Assembly: GCF_001625215.2 (NCBI RefSeq)
Contig: NC_030386.2
Coordinates: 39,187,296-39,251,295 of the forward strand
DNA: 64,000 nt
Source of the DNA: Daucus carota subsp. sativus
Lineage: Eukaryota; Streptophyta; Magnoliopsida; Apiales; Apiaceae
Reading direction: 5' to 3'
Shown here: in pieces, positions 1 through 12,854 of the stretch
How the letters are laid out: each line of letters starts with the position of its first letter
Position numbering within the stretch: position 1 is the stretch's first letter
The notes under the pieces: generated by a model
What the model saw: the letters and a program-made list of their open reading frames with translations, nothing else
What the model was told of the DNA's origin: nothing
Databases searched by the model: none
Made by a program: the position numbers and the translations under genes

Positions 1-149
1 AGGCCTTCGATATGTTCAGCCTGAATGTGTTTAGTCAACAGGTATGCTGGTTAAGAATTTCTCTATAATAACTATTGTCAATATAAACTAGTTTCTCAAC
101 TTTGCAGTACACCTCATGGAAGTATGATCCTTTGGATCCTTTCATCTAA
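1..149 (+). CDS. 3' end of an unidentified gene (last two exons)
   Basis: Two exons can be read. The first enters from outside the window and ends at 41 before a GT donor, in a frame reading AFDMFSLNVFSQQ. The second starts after a TTTGCAG acceptor at 108 and ends in TAA at 147-149, reading YTSWKYDPLDPFI. The junction keeps the frame open, and the spliced tail is rich in aromatic and acidic residues. I do not recognise the protein. It converges on the PAD4 gene; the roughly 680 bases between the two stops should hold both 3' UTRs. The call rests only on splice borders and frame. Confidence 0.5.
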
Positions 150-826
150 GAATTCATATGATGTATCATCATGGCCTATGGAATAGTTAAAGGTTCCCCA
201 AGGATGGCAAAGAGGATGGTAAGAATTCCATCTTTGAATTTCTTTTTAGATTATTTAGACCCAACAAAATTTTCAGAGATTTTGTTAGATTTTGTCATAT
301 CATTCTCTTGCTAAATAGCTGTCATACTATAGGCACACAAGCATAAAACCATCCCCTGCTGTAATTATAAGGTTTATAGTACATGAGTTTAGAGGAAAGT
401 AGCCCAGAAGCTATTAGAAAGCTTAACCTAAACGTAGTACATAAGCAAATAACAAGCTTAACCTAATTAGGAACTGGATTGTTACAATAAGCTTTTCCCT
501 TATTGGTGTTGCTCTGAGGTAAAAAAAACTGATGGTGCCCAATCTTCGCATATGTTATCAATGATCTTACCTCCTGTAGGCTGTAGGTAAAGTTGATTTT
601 GCAAACTCATATCCACAAACAAACAAGGAAAACAGACTTTTATACAACTATAGAACGTAATACAAGTATCTATGATACAGAATGAAAAATACAGGTATAT
701 ATGACAAAGAATGAAGTAAACAGATAGATGGTGCTAGATATTGGTTAGGGTCAATGTAGCATTTTAAAACATCTACATGAAGATCCTTTACATCAACCTT
801 TTATTTGTTCTATGATATACAAACTA

Positions 827-3800
827 TTAGACAGCTTCTCCAACTAGGAAACCAGCATACTGAGGAGGAAATCTCAGCAACTGTGACTTTACTGCCTTAA
901 GTTCTTCAACCCACAAACTGTAGCTTGAATCTTTTGCCAAAACATCTATGGACACCTCTTTCCTTTCTACCAGTCCATTTGAGTATTTTTCGAATTCCTC
1001 AACATTCTGCCAGAGGAGAGCGCTTTTCAGGGGATCATTCTCAGCGTGCCTAAGATCATCAAGCCACTCTCTAGCTTCCTCTACCTTAGCCCAAAAGCAT
1101 GTATCTTGCGTAAGACTTGCAAAGTTACTTCTCTTGATATTCTGTTCTTCATAAGGTACCTTTCTATCTTTCCACCACCTATCAAAGATTTCATATCTCC
1201 TCTCTCGTCCGTGCTTAATATAGTGCCCCTTTGTTCGGTGCAATCCTTTTCCATAATATTCTGCAATGTCTAGTGGCTCGACAAGGAGTTTATAGAACTG
1301 AGATGCATTGACCCATTTAGCTCTCTTGTGAAAATCATGGGGTAACTGGTTAGTTTCTAACATTTCGATTACTTCCTTCCAAAAGCGGGCAAGCTTTATG
1401 CGGTTCATGTTGACCCTAAAGTGTCGCTTTGAGGCACCTCTCATCTTGAATGAATCATAGTAACCCATTTGTTCATCAGATGCATCACAGGATGCTTTAT
1501 ACCACTCTATTTGAGCTCGTAGTGGATTAATTTTGGATAAACGAATGGCTAGATTAGCGCTGTTGAGGTTTGGAGTTCTGCCCATCCTCTTGGCCATCTT
1601 TAGGCAATCTTTTGCTACTTCATAAGCAGGTTCCTGCAACAAGAAAAGCACACAAATATATCATATATGTGTATTTGTCCACTAATCATATACATATTTC
1701 CTGACAAGTATGCAGGAGTAGGACGAAAGATGAGATATAATGCGGTCAAGATCTTACATGACTAGTGCTTATTCCCGAGGACTGCAAGGCCAGTGCAAGC
1801 CCAGCATCATAGTTTGGATGATCAGGTACGTCACCAACTTCCACATAGCCTCTCCTTTTCAAGAATTGGGATGAAATGTTCTCAACATAACCAGTATAGT
1901 TCATATGATCCTCATGAACAGAACTTACAGTAGCTGTCGAAAACAACACATGTAGCAACTTGGTGACAGCAATATCATTGTCCATGCAAATGGCTCCATC
2001 ATCGCTACAAAACATATAGTTCCCAAATGGTGAAAAAGCAGAACCCAGATCTGCAGCCCCTTTTTCCAAATTTTCTGCTGCTGCATTAATATGAACTAAT
2101 ACAAACTTTAATAGTTGTGAATTCTGAGTTCCAAACAAAGATTGTTCGCTGCAGGACAAATCCTCAAGCTTCATGGAAGAATGCCAGAACTGTAGGAGGC
2201 AATGCAGGTGATTAGTCACTTGATCCAGTGGAGCAAACAGGAGTCTGGGGACAATGTCATGCTTTCCGATCACATGAATAAAGTTCCCAGCCCACCGCTC
2301 TTGAAGGATGGCCCGAGAGAGAGATTTGTTTCCGAGCATTGGTGATCCAAATGTAATGCAAAGCACAGAAAAGGAGGCAGAGATGGAGTGGAGATAAGAG
2401 AGGAGCCAAAGAGATGTGAGAGATGCAATTGCACCTCCGAAGGAGTGGCCTGTAAGTACCAGTGATTTTCTTTCCTTTAATATATCCAACATCTGCAATT
2501 AGATACAGGAATGAACTTAAAAATAATCTGGTACAAAATCATAATATTTTTAGGTATTTTACATTTACAGCTAAATTTCCGTTTCAGGTGTGAAATTTTA
2601 GGACGTCATGAAACCATGATATTAATAATTGGTGATAAAAACGTCACTTGAAAAAAAGACTCTGGCTTATGCTTTGTTATTCATTATCATTCCCTTGTCA
2701 AATTATTATATTTTGACCAAAATATCTGCAAATTTAAATATTTAATCAGTATTTTATATAAATAAATATCTTTGTCTGTAACTTGTTAGAGCATCTCCAA
2801 GGGTGTTATGTATAGTTGTTAGCTATAATATAATATATGGATAATAATCTAAAATTATAGCTAATAGGTTCTATGTTAACTCCAATGGTGTTATGTATAA
2901 TCATATTATCTAAAATTATGCATAATTCATTTAGAGGTCTTCCAAATATAGCTACCCCAATTTTAGTTATCCATATTTTTTTGCTAAGGGATAATGGTTG
3001 GAGTGTTTCACATTTTAAATATCCTCTAAACATGCCAACTAGATGACACATAGATGCCAAATGGATGATATAGCTAACAGGTCTCTACCCTTGGAGATGC
3101 TCTTAGACCTTAGGATCGGTGCCTAACAACTTTGGATTTGTATTTACATGTACGACTTGACTAGTCCTTTGTTTCTGTATTTTATATTTTCATCACGTTT
3201 GCCTATTACAATTTATAATATAAATCTATATAGGCATGAAATGAGACAGGTTTAATAATAAAGTGATAGCACCCTCAATTGCATTATAATTATTCATAAC
3301 TTGGGACCGATTGTCCTACTTTTATTATATCCATATTAATTTAACATTTCTAGAATTAGTTAAATATTTATTTTAATGAAAACCATATAGTATTATTTTA
3401 ATAAAAATACATGTTTTCAGCAAAAATTGCAAAAAAAAAATAAAAAATTAAGAACTATCCATGTCATATCAGCCAACCTCGATAAATACATATTTGAATT
3501 TTGATGAAGTTATTTTGTTGTCAAGTGATTATACAGTTCTAAGATTACACGTAAAATGTGCTTCTAAGTTACCAAATAGCACCGTAATTAAGAGATGGTT
3601 TAGAATATTAATCTTAGTTCAGATGATCAACAACCAGCTTAGTGCAAAGTTGACTAACATACAGACATGGAGGATAGGATAATTTATAGGCGTTATTAGC
3701 GTTATTATTTTTAGATTTTTTTGAGTTTGGCAAAGGACTGAAGCTGGAATCCGGGACAACATAGAATAATCAATACTCCTTCTGTCTCATCATCTTCTGT

Positions 3801-4617
3801 ACGTTACCTTTCAAAAAAAAATGTTATAAAACTATAGTTTAAAAGAATCTCAAAATGTAAACAATCAGACAGGACGGAAGGGAATATTATTCTAACACCG
3901 AATCATCAAGAACGTGTCGTGAGCCTTAATGTGACTAGGTCCGGTGCAAATGTGTTGTTTCATATATGGAATTGAGGATCAACTATAAAAACCACCTCCA
4001 TGATTAAGAGATGGTCAAGAACAATTGATTTAGATGATCAACAACTAGCTTAATGCCCGTCTCAGCCTATAATCCGTCCTTGATACAAATCGCAAAGTCC
4101 GTCTCAGCCTATACTATGATCCGCCGTGCATAATTGATTAATGAGAAATGACGAAACACTAACCTGGTTTTGGAAAGTGGAGTTGTTATACATACAAACA
4201 AACTGATGCAAAAACCCCGAATGAACCATAACAACCTCATCCTCCTGTCTTTCAAACGCCGAAAACATTTCCCTGTTTTTCGATGATTTATCGATCAGCG
4301 GCACCAAATTCCCGCAAATCGTGTCCAAACCGTGCATACCGCCCCCACCGGAGAACGCAACATGTATTGCCTCTCCGACATGTTGAGTAACCAGCTCATC
4401 TCGCTTCGTGTTGGCCAGCTGGCAAAGCTTCCAGGATTGTTCAAGAAGCGGCGTCGAGGCCACGAAACTCGCCAGCATTTCACTGGTTTCGAAACTGCGG
4501 AGAAATGAACGATGCATATTAAATATATTTCGATTTTTAGTCAAGAGAGAAAAAACATGGAAATTTTGCTTGGAATTTGATCACTTACGAAGAAGCTTCA
4601 TGTTCCATTGATGCCAT
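827..4617 (-). CDS. PAD4: PAD4-like lipase-like immune regulator
   Basis: Four exons: 4617-4589, 4494-4164, 2492-1758 and 1633-827, giving about 633 residues. The first exon is tiny (MASMEHEASS) and joins to FETSEMLASF, the usual PAD4 start; the ATG inside exon 2 is therefore not the start. The N-terminal lipase-like domain carries GHSFGG (Ser at about 137) and KHDIVPRLLF. The C-terminal EP domain carries the family signature around KWVNASQFYKLLVEPLDIAE. Known family role: PAD4 pairs with EDS1 in TIR-receptor and basal immunity and in salicylic acid signalling, in nucleus and cytoplasm. EDS1 and SAG101 are relatives, but FCSDDGAIC and the FETSEML start favour PAD4. Intron 2 (1.67 kb) holds two MITEs. 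Confidence 0.93.
2789..3102. mobile_element. Tourist/PIF-Harbinger-like MITE in PAD4 intron 2
   Basis: A 314 bp element with 16 bp inverted ends, GAGCATCTCCAAGGGT at the left and its complement at the right. It is flanked on both sides by TTA (2786-2788 and 3103-3105). The TTA duplication and size fit Tourist-like elements. The inside is AT-rich, with no real coding frame. Confidence 0.85.
3774..3886. mobile_element. Stowaway-like MITE in PAD4 intron 2
   Basis: About 110 bp with ends TACTCCTTCTGTCTC and GGACGGAAGGGAATA. These are diverged copies of the CTCCCTCCGTCCC inverted repeat of Tc1/mariner-derived Stowaway elements, with TA at each border. Confidence 0.6.
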
Positions 4618-4909
4618 GGGTCTCCGGTGTGAAATTCGCACTTTGTTACATATATTTTGTAAGTAGTGTTTATTGTAGATATGTAATAATAGTAACAATA
4701 TTAGTAATAGTAATATGATGGCGAATTGAAAGTGTTAGTATAAGATAATCAAAGACTGACTTGCAAGTCAAAGTCAATGATGCAAAGCTTGACTTGAGTT
4801 GGGTCACTCTGTTTTAATGGTGTGGCGTTATAGACCCGCTCTAAGGATCCCTGCATTATTGCGAATCATTGTTCCACTACATATATATTGGAGTGGTCCG
4901 AAGATTCAA

Positions 4910-5293
4910 GAGCATCTCGAGCAGAATCCTAACATATTCTCTAAATATATAATAAAATATTCATTTTATAAGGGATTACTACATTATATTGAATGAGAAC
5001 TCCAACAACATTTCCAATTTCTATTTCCTATTATTATTATAATTATTATTATAATATTATATTCAACTTGTAAGTAGGAGAGAGAAAGGAGGGAAAGATG
5101 GGGGAAAAGGAGAGAAGTGAATATTTTATTCTTCAAAATAGTATGAGGAATGGTTCCACAATCCTTAAAAATGGGGAATGAAGTGGGCATCTTAACTTTT
5201 TAAGGGATGGCCAGGACTCTGAGTTGTGTTTTATGTCATATTCTTTATATTAATAGTTTAAAACACTATATAGGGAAACTGCTGGAGATGCTC
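4910..5293. mobile_element. Tourist-like MITE upstream of PAD4
   Basis: A 384 bp element with ends GAGCATCTCGAGCAG and CTGCTGGAGATGCTC, the same terminal motif as the MITE in PAD4 intron 2. The flanking triplets are CAA and TAA, a diverged 3 bp duplication. The inside contains ATT/ATA-type repeats. It begins about 290 bp before the PAD4 start codon, so it may lie in the promoter. Confidence 0.7.
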
Positions 5294-5879
5294 TAACAAT
5301 TTCGATTTTACCCAAATCGTACTCACCCGAGCTCTTTCGCCCGTCCACTTCGTTATACTTTAATAAATTTTCTCGTCCACTTTTATATATTTTTATAAAT
5401 TTTTATATAATATAAATACTAATCTTACCTCTACTTTCATTATTTTTTTTAATTTATGATTAAATATTAACAAATATCATTAATTTATTAATTTTTTTCT
5501 TTCACATTGTCTTATTCCATCTCCGATCAGAGTATTAAGAAATGGGTTATTAAAATTCTGGGAAGTCCACTCAACTTAGGTGGAAACACAATTCGTGACG
5601 TTTTTTTTAATTCATACTGTATCATTTACTTTCCTACAGTTTCACACTGAAATTTAGTTTTTTTTATTTTCGGTGATCATTTGTAAATTAATTCATCAAA
5701 TATTGAATCGTGAAATTCTTACTGTGACGAAGAAGTCAGCAAACGAAGTAAGAAACTTGATAACTGATGTGATGGACAACTAATTATTTTTCATTGTTGA
5801 GTTTTGACAGAGTAAGCCCTGTCCCGCATCATTCACCGCGTTATTTTCCTTCCAAGCAACAGAGGTCACTGCTTTTCGA

Positions 5880-6005
5880 GCTACGTTTTGTTTGTGGCAA
5901 CACGCTCTGCTACCGGAAGTAGAGAGTTCGAATCTTGTCACAGAGAAGACGGATACGTGAGTGTGTAATTACTAAAAGAATGATCCCGCCACTGTCAGAC
6001 CCAAC
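5880..6005 (+). mobile_element. tRNA-derived SINE-like segment
   Basis: GTGGCAACACGCTCTG near 5894 resembles an RNA polymerase III A box. GAGTTCGAATC near 5932 is close to a perfect B box, about 40 bases on. The spacing and the non-tRNA body after the B box fit a SINE head. The 3' limit is uncertain. Confidence 0.5.
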
Positions 6006-6314
6006 ACAGGGAGCACACAACAGAGTAAAAGAAACTGCTAGACCTTATATTGCATATATGTAAATACCGATCATCTCAGTTCATGGTGAACAAGAACACA
6101 ATATGAGCAACAAGAATACGATATCTTCGGGTGATATCTGAAGCACATGGAGTCTGAGATCTATTTTGCAATGCACAATCGCTACCAAAGTTATTAATAT
6201 CCGACTATATATAACTTAACCATACATATACATGATCATCGGGCATAATTTAATTTAAGGCTTATTGATACAAGTGATCAGCTCGGAAATGATTCATGTA
6301 AAAGGCCAGCAACA

Positions 6315-9300
6315 TCATAAACGAATCCGTTTCACATCACCTTCTGGGACGCTTGCATCGGTTGTAATATCCTTTGCTGCGGGAACCGTTTGTCCATGAG
6401 CCTGTATCGATTTGAATGATCTTATATATTTAGATTGCAGAAAATGATGAATAATATAAAGGAAGAGGAAATGAAACATATATATTAAAAGTAAGGCGTA
6501 GAAAGAGAAACATACTTTGTTCTCATCTGGAACAACAGCATATCTATCGGATGGCAAGACTGAAATTTTCCCTGCTTAAGGAAACACTTAAAGTTACCAA
6601 GATGTTTTATTGTGATTTAGTCTCTCAAATTACAAATAAACGAGGAAACAACTAATAAGTATGTGGATACCTATTGACGGATCAATGTTTGAGGACTCTA
6701 TCAGTTGCCCGTTCGACCCGTCCACACTCAAAGCCTCTATGATCTTTGGGGTGTTTCTGTGATTTTCAGGAAAAAATAATACCATCATTTGCATAACTTT
6801 TCCTCATTATACCGGCTGGAAAATCATAACATGAAAAACTAATATCCTGCGACATCATTCAGAAGTAAAAAGTTTGGTACCTGTCTATAGATTCCCTGTG
6901 TCCCAGTTGTCCATTCGTACCTCTTCCCCACGAGTATACATTCTGTTTATCAGTGACAGCAAGTGTGTGCCTCCACCCACAGGATATCTGGACTACTTTC
7001 TGCCGGTATAAAATTGGAGAAGAAAACATATTAAGTTCGAAGGAATTCAAAAGGATAACCCCTATTAGCAGAAGAAACTCCATTTGAAACTGAAACCAAA
7101 ACAATCGGTATGAAAAGAGATGGGAGAAGGGCATGCCTGCTCATGTGGAAAATTAACAGGCATTGGAGAGCAATGATCCAGATTGTCGCCACTACCAACT
7201 TGTCCGAACTGTAAATGGTAACATTACTTGTTTATTTGGTTATAACCCAAATAAAGCATATGTTATATTGAGCAAGCATGCTTATGTATTGAGATATAAG
7301 ACAGTATATTGCCCTGTGAATGGATGATATTGTTGCAAGGTAAAAACCCAAAAGTAAGTCGCTTAAGTAGCAAGTGTAACACTTTATGAATTGCTTGCTT
7401 GAGAAATCTTGCTACACACTTTATACAAATAGTCATTATCACTAGATGTTCTACTATGACTGAACAGCTAAGAACAGCTCTTTAGCATGAATTATGATAT
7501 TAACCACAGAAACAGAATGCAAGTTTAATTTAGCACATGTGTTGCATACATGCACACAGACAAAAGAGTGTTAGGAACCTTATTCCATCCCCAGCCATAA
7601 AGTTTTCCGGTAGATGACATTGCCATGGTGTGTCTCCAACCGCCTGATATCTGGATCAAGTGCAAAAAGAAATGCACTTTAGTTAAAAGATACAATAACA
7701 TATAATCTCTCATTGAAAAGCATATAACAATTAACAAAAGAATAACAGATGATAACTGCCTGGAAAATGCTTAGAGTGGAACTGTATTACATACACATAA
7801 AAGTGGGTGGACGGAATACAAGCGTACTTAACATTATCTGTATAAACACCTTGACATTATGGTTCAAGGTGCAGGATCCAGAGGACCAGCAAATTTCAGA
7901 GAATATTGAGCCAGCGGCTTAACCTCGTACAATCAACACTGAAGCTGCACTTCTGTTATTACTCCTAGGAGTTTTTATTTTTTTTCACTTCTTTTCTCTT
8001 AGGTTACGTTCACTTGGATGGAATGGAATGAGTATAGAATGAAATGAAAAATTATAAAGAAGTTTTATGAAGAGAAGAATGTATAATGAGACAATAGTGA
8101 CCGAATGAAAACCTCTATGAAATTAAACCTGGTAAGCCGCTGGCTCAACCCAGAGGTTCACCATATTGTATCCTAAAAGTTTCACCCAGCATAAGAGATG
8201 ACTACAATGTTCAGAGCTAGCAAGACAGAGCGTATAAATTGGCAAAGGCAATACATTATACATTCTTGTCCGTTAACAACAATCAATCATGATGTAACAG
8301 AAAAAGAGCAAGAAGCATATAGTTTAGTTTGTGTAATATCTAGTATGTTACCTGGGAAATAACTTCTCCACTTAAGGCATGAAGCTTATGAGGGATGAGA
8401 TGGTCTTCGAAATCCCCGTGCCCTAGTTGACCATATTTGCTCCACCCGTAGGTGTATAAACCACCAGAGGATGTCACAGATATTGTATGCCGCCATCCAC
8501 ATGCAACGAGAACCATCTTATCACCCTACACAATCAGACATTTGGAGACAAATATTGAGAAAAACAAATACACAAGCATAAATATGGTGTATAATGTGAG
8601 ATTGTCCATGCTGATTTGACCGCTGCTGCACAACACAACTCGACCTTATATAATCTGGTCGAGTTGAAGTGCACATAATTAGAATTTGAGCTATTATGTA
8701 CAGTAAGTAGAAGGAACTAAGGAAGTTTAAGTGTATAACAAACTATATAATTAAATCGATTGAACTAACATACATCAACAGTTGTCACTTTCTCAGGTAC
8801 TAAGCGATCATTTCGGTCACCTAATCCCAAGTTCCCATATCGTCCCCACCCCCAACCATAAAGTTCACCGTCTTCTGTGATAGCAACTGTATGTTCAGCA
8901 CCAGCAGCAACCATTTTGACAGCTATTCCCTACACAGAGCAATCGAACTTTACCAAAGCTTATAACATTTTGACCATATTCAATATCATTGCTTAAAAAG
9001 AAAAAAAAAAAATTGCATAACATTATGTCTGGAGAATCTCCAGCACAATGCTAATAGTGAGCGACAGATGCAAATAAGATATACTAGTCAGAATGTTAGG
9101 GAATATACCATTAAAATGAGTATAATATAACTAGTCTCCAAACCTCTGGAAAAAATGAAATCATTTGAAACCAGAATTGAAAAATAAAGCCCATCCACAG
9201 ACCCGAAATATTCTTTTTTTACTAAAACTTAGATCTATAAACCCCTTCACCAACTATCTTGCCATTGAGCAGGTCATCAACTAAATGATCAATTCATGAT

Positions 9301-11403
9301 ACTGTTCACTAAATCATTCATAAGCTTCTACAATACCACATTTTACGACACCACTTTTTGGTAGAATCAAAGCTCATAACTCTTGGATAATACACAATGT
9401 TGCCAATCATCAATTATCTAGATATCTTAATGCTTCATCATGGTGACCCTTATCCCAAAATAATAAAGCACATTCATTCCTTATAAACGACCATCACATC
9501 AATATGATGAGACAAAATAGAACCATAAGTTATTATATTTACTTCTTATCAAAACCAAGTCAAGTATCAAATAAATTCTGATTGCATCAAATGACCATAC
9601 CATACCTGGAAAGCTTGAACTTTTTGGGGCACAAGAGAGTCCTCTATGGTGCCTAGACCAAGCTGGCCATTTTGATTTCGTCCCCAACTACAGTGGATGC
9701 AAGAGATGAAGAATACAGTGCAGAGTTGTGACAAAAAAAAAAAGAAGAATATAGTGCAGAGCTAGAAAATGAAATATTACAATATAATAATTGATACACA
9801 TTTCGCCATCACAGTGCTAAACTGCTAATCACCTCTTAAAAGTATTATATTTGATTTTTGTATATAACAAAAAAGCACATGCCCTAGAGAAAATAATACA
9901 TGCCAATATTTATATCGGAAACGGCCATCAAAGCTAGCAACTGTGTTGGACTGTTAGCCTTTTATCTAGAGAAAAAAGTATGTAAAAATCCATGCATAAA
10001 CCATTTGGGAAAGGACGTGTTCTTTTTTAAACATGAAAGTAACAGCTTTTTTAACAAACATTTAGAAGAAAAAAACTGTCAAGCCCCTGACACAGATTTC
10101 GTATGTATTATACAGTTTCTTGGATATGCATGTATACAACCAGAAGAGAAAGATGTGCACTAAGATCAGTATACTGAGAGAATTGGTAAGAAAAATGGGT
10201 CAGTAGTCAACATGAAATATGATTCTCAATACAAATGGTGCAGCATATAACAAACCTTTGCACCTCGCCTTCCATGGACACTGCCAAACAATGGCTGTCC
10301 CCGCAAGCAATTTGTTTTATACGCATACCATGTAATGCTTTTATCGGCTGAGGAATAAATACATCACTAGAGTTCCCATGCCCGAGTCTTCCAAAATCAC
10401 CCCTACAAAATCCAAGCGACAGATGTTTAGGCACATCTTGAAGGAAAGTAATACAAGATTGACCAAAAGAAAACACAATTTCAGCTGTTGTACACAGCAC
10501 ATAGTACATACCATCCCCAACTGTACACTTGCTTACTCGACTCAGAATAAGCAGTTGAGTGATCAGCTCCACAGCTCACAGATACTATATCCTGACCATC
10601 TAAAGCAGTCACTTGAGTAGGAGAAATTCGATCTTCAGCATCACCGTGCCCCAGTTGTCCATCCTCCCCTCGGCCCCATGAGCACACAACATTTCCAGCT
10701 GTGAAGTGAATATTCCATGATGGTAGAACTCGGTACCAATGCAACTCAATTATTATCACATAAACAACTAATGTACTAAATTCATCTCATATAATTTTTC
10801 ATTCAGTTGTTCACTCACAAACATTCCAGAACACAACTATTTCACTAAATCCCACTTGCACAAAATATACTCCAAACCCTAAAATCCATCAGAATTGACA
10901 AAATAGACACTCTAATTCGAATGCCAGAAGCTTACCATACGAAACAGTTTAGGGCCTCTAGCATACACTATGGATCTTTGTCCTATACATCAGCAATAAC
11001 CAAAGAATGCAGACCTTAAAAGACCCTATTTAGCCAAATAAATTTATGCAATAACTACCATAACTAACATACTTACCCAGACCATTCTTCTCTGAAATTC
11101 AACAAAAAAAAAAAAAAAACAGGTTCTTTCTAGCCACAAATGATATAAAAACTACCAAAAAACCCTTCCTAGTACAAAAATTCAAGGCATTCCCAATACC
11201 AAAACATTAAAATAACCCACCAATCAGCATGAAAGATCAGAAACAATAAAAAATAAAGAATACCCACAACACACAAACTTGATATCAATAGTCTTACCAA
11301 GAAGAGCAACAGAGTGACTAGCACCAGCAGAAATCAACACAACTCTATGACCAGCATTTCCTTGACCAGTTCGAGTGCTATTAATTTCATCATCCCCTTC
11401 CAT
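6315..11403 (-). CDS. UVR8: UVR8, UV-B photoreceptor (RCC1-repeat protein)
   Basis: Twelve exons: 11403-11298, 10698-10512, 10402-10256, 9687-9606, 8929-8774, 8525-8352, 7650-7579, 7208-7137, 6999-6881, 6756-6671, 6571-6516 and 6401-6315. Every phase agrees; the product has 447 residues against 440 in Arabidopsis. The repeats form a seven-bladed beta-propeller. The UV-sensing tryptophans sit in CGWRHTISV (W237), GGWRHTMAM (W289) and CGWRHTLAV (W341), matching Arabidopsis W233, W285 and W337. The C-terminal VP motif that binds COP1 is in RYAVVPDE (V414-P415), and the tail ends DVKRIRL. Known role: UV-B splits the homodimer, and the monomer binds COP1 and stabilises HY5. Intron 8 has a GC donor, and intron 6 holds a repeat element. 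Confidence 0.97.
7906..8148. mobile_element. Inverted-repeat element in UVR8 intron 6
   Basis: A 243 bp segment bounded by near-perfect 18 bp inverted repeats starting TTGAGCCAGCGGCTTA. No clear target duplication is seen, so the family is not assigned. The inside contains GGAATGGAATGAG, seen also in the element of NAC intron 1. Confidence 0.45.
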
Positions 11404-12500
11404 CTACAAATCCCAAAATTAAAAAAAAAATCTTGAAAGTTCTTGTTTGGAGCTGCTGGACCCTGAGCTTAAAGATACATTTATAGTGACAGAGATGGCA
11501 CATGGGTATTCTGGTAAACATTGTACTAGTACATTTTATTATTGGTTGTGTATACTATCTCTGTAGATTATTGAAAGGTACATAAATGCACACTGACAAA
11601 AGAAAGACAAAGTCAAATAAAAAGATAAATTAGGTGAGGAAAGATGGGAGGTATGTAGTAAATTTCTTGAGCTGTATGATAAGTTATGACAACAAGTCTT
11701 GGCTATGATGATGATTCTACCATTTACACATTTTATGGCAGCACAGCTGTATGTTGGTTGGTGTTTGTTAACGGTTTGATTTTGAAATTAAATTAAAATT
11801 TTTTATTTGAAACTGAATTAAATTAAAATTATTGAAAAATAGTTTAATATTGAATATATAAATTTCAGACTGTGATATTCCGATTTTGAATGATTTCAAA
11901 TAAATTTTTATTTTAAGAATAATGTTGTGTACTCCAAATTTTGTTAAATTTTTTTCTAGAAAAACTTAATATATGTTTGATTTTTAACGGGATAGTTTAT
12001 GTGTATACAAGATCCGTTATTATTAGTATCGGGGAAACTTATCGGGATTTAAGAAAAATCAGAAACAATTTTTAAGATGTTTAAGTAAATAATGGAGTCA
12101 AATTTATATAGAATATTTCAGATTGATTTTATCCCACATCTGATCTTCTCATACTAACTTTTAACAAATATCATACAAAATTACAGAACTGGTATATGCA
12201 TAAAACGACTTTGTAAACAATATCCATATTTTCTCAAAAAACGCGGATAAATATCAATAATAATCGAAAGTAGTGAGAAACTCTTATCATCCAAACACCT
12301 TACTGTATTTAAAATATCGAACAGAATTGCATCAATAATATATCTCTCGCTATTTGTGGTGTGGTGTATATGTAAGTGCTGATATAAACGCACAACTAAA
12401 CAGACTCGTGTAAATCAAGAAGGTTGTGGAGGCTTGTAGCTGTGATACATAAGCTCGTGCGTCACGATTTTGTACCCCTTTCTTCTTGTCGTTACCTAAG

Positions 12501-12854
12501 AGGCTGTTTGGGTGAGTTTAAAATAACGGTTTTTCTATGATGTGCCCATGGGCACATGCTAAGCGCGGAAAATTTTGTACTTGAATCATTTTGATTGGCT
12601 CCTATCTTATGATAATGGTGGACCCCCTGCAAATACACCAACCACACCAATCAAAATCTCCCAAATATACAAATTTCCGCGCTTAGCATGTGCCCATGGG
12701 CACACACTAGCCAAACCGTTAAAATAAATGCTTCTTACTTAAAATAAAAAAATGAAGTAAGTTAGAAGCAAATTAAAGGACTGTTTGGGTGAGTTTAAAA
12801 TAAATGTTTCTTATTTAAAATAAAAAAGTGAAGTAAGTTAGAAGCAAATTAAGA
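12501..12854. repeat. Direct duplication with an insertion in one copy
   Basis: The roughly 76 bp block at 12779-12854 (CTGTTTGGGTGAGTTTAAAA onward) is repeated at 12501-12777. The left copy is split by the MITE at 12528-12719. Apart from this insertion the two copies are nearly identical. Confidence 0.75.
12528..12719. mobile_element. Palindromic MITE with long inverted repeats
   Basis: About 192 bp with inverted arms of about 45 bp that contain GTGCCCATGGGCACATGC and GCGCGGAAA. The flanks read TAAAATAA on both sides, an 8 bp duplication that suggests a hAT-type insertion. A diverged relative lies near 61365-61503. Confidence 0.75.

Larger units (their letters stand above)
4618..6314. other. 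Spacer between PAD4 start and UVR8 end
   Basis: Holds the PAD4 upstream region, a Tourist-like MITE, a SINE-like segment and the UVR8 3' flank. It is otherwise AT-rich, with no convincing gene. Confidence 0.6.

Noticed and set aside
2806-3060. An 84-codon minus strand frame in PAD4 intron 2
   Set aside because: It lies wholly within the Tourist-like MITE and has no protein features.
4104-4544. PAD4 starting at MTKNRNIFNMHRS within exon 2
   Set aside because: Those codons lie in intron 1. The CCGCAG acceptor at 4495 and the upstream exon MASMEHEASS give the family's normal start.
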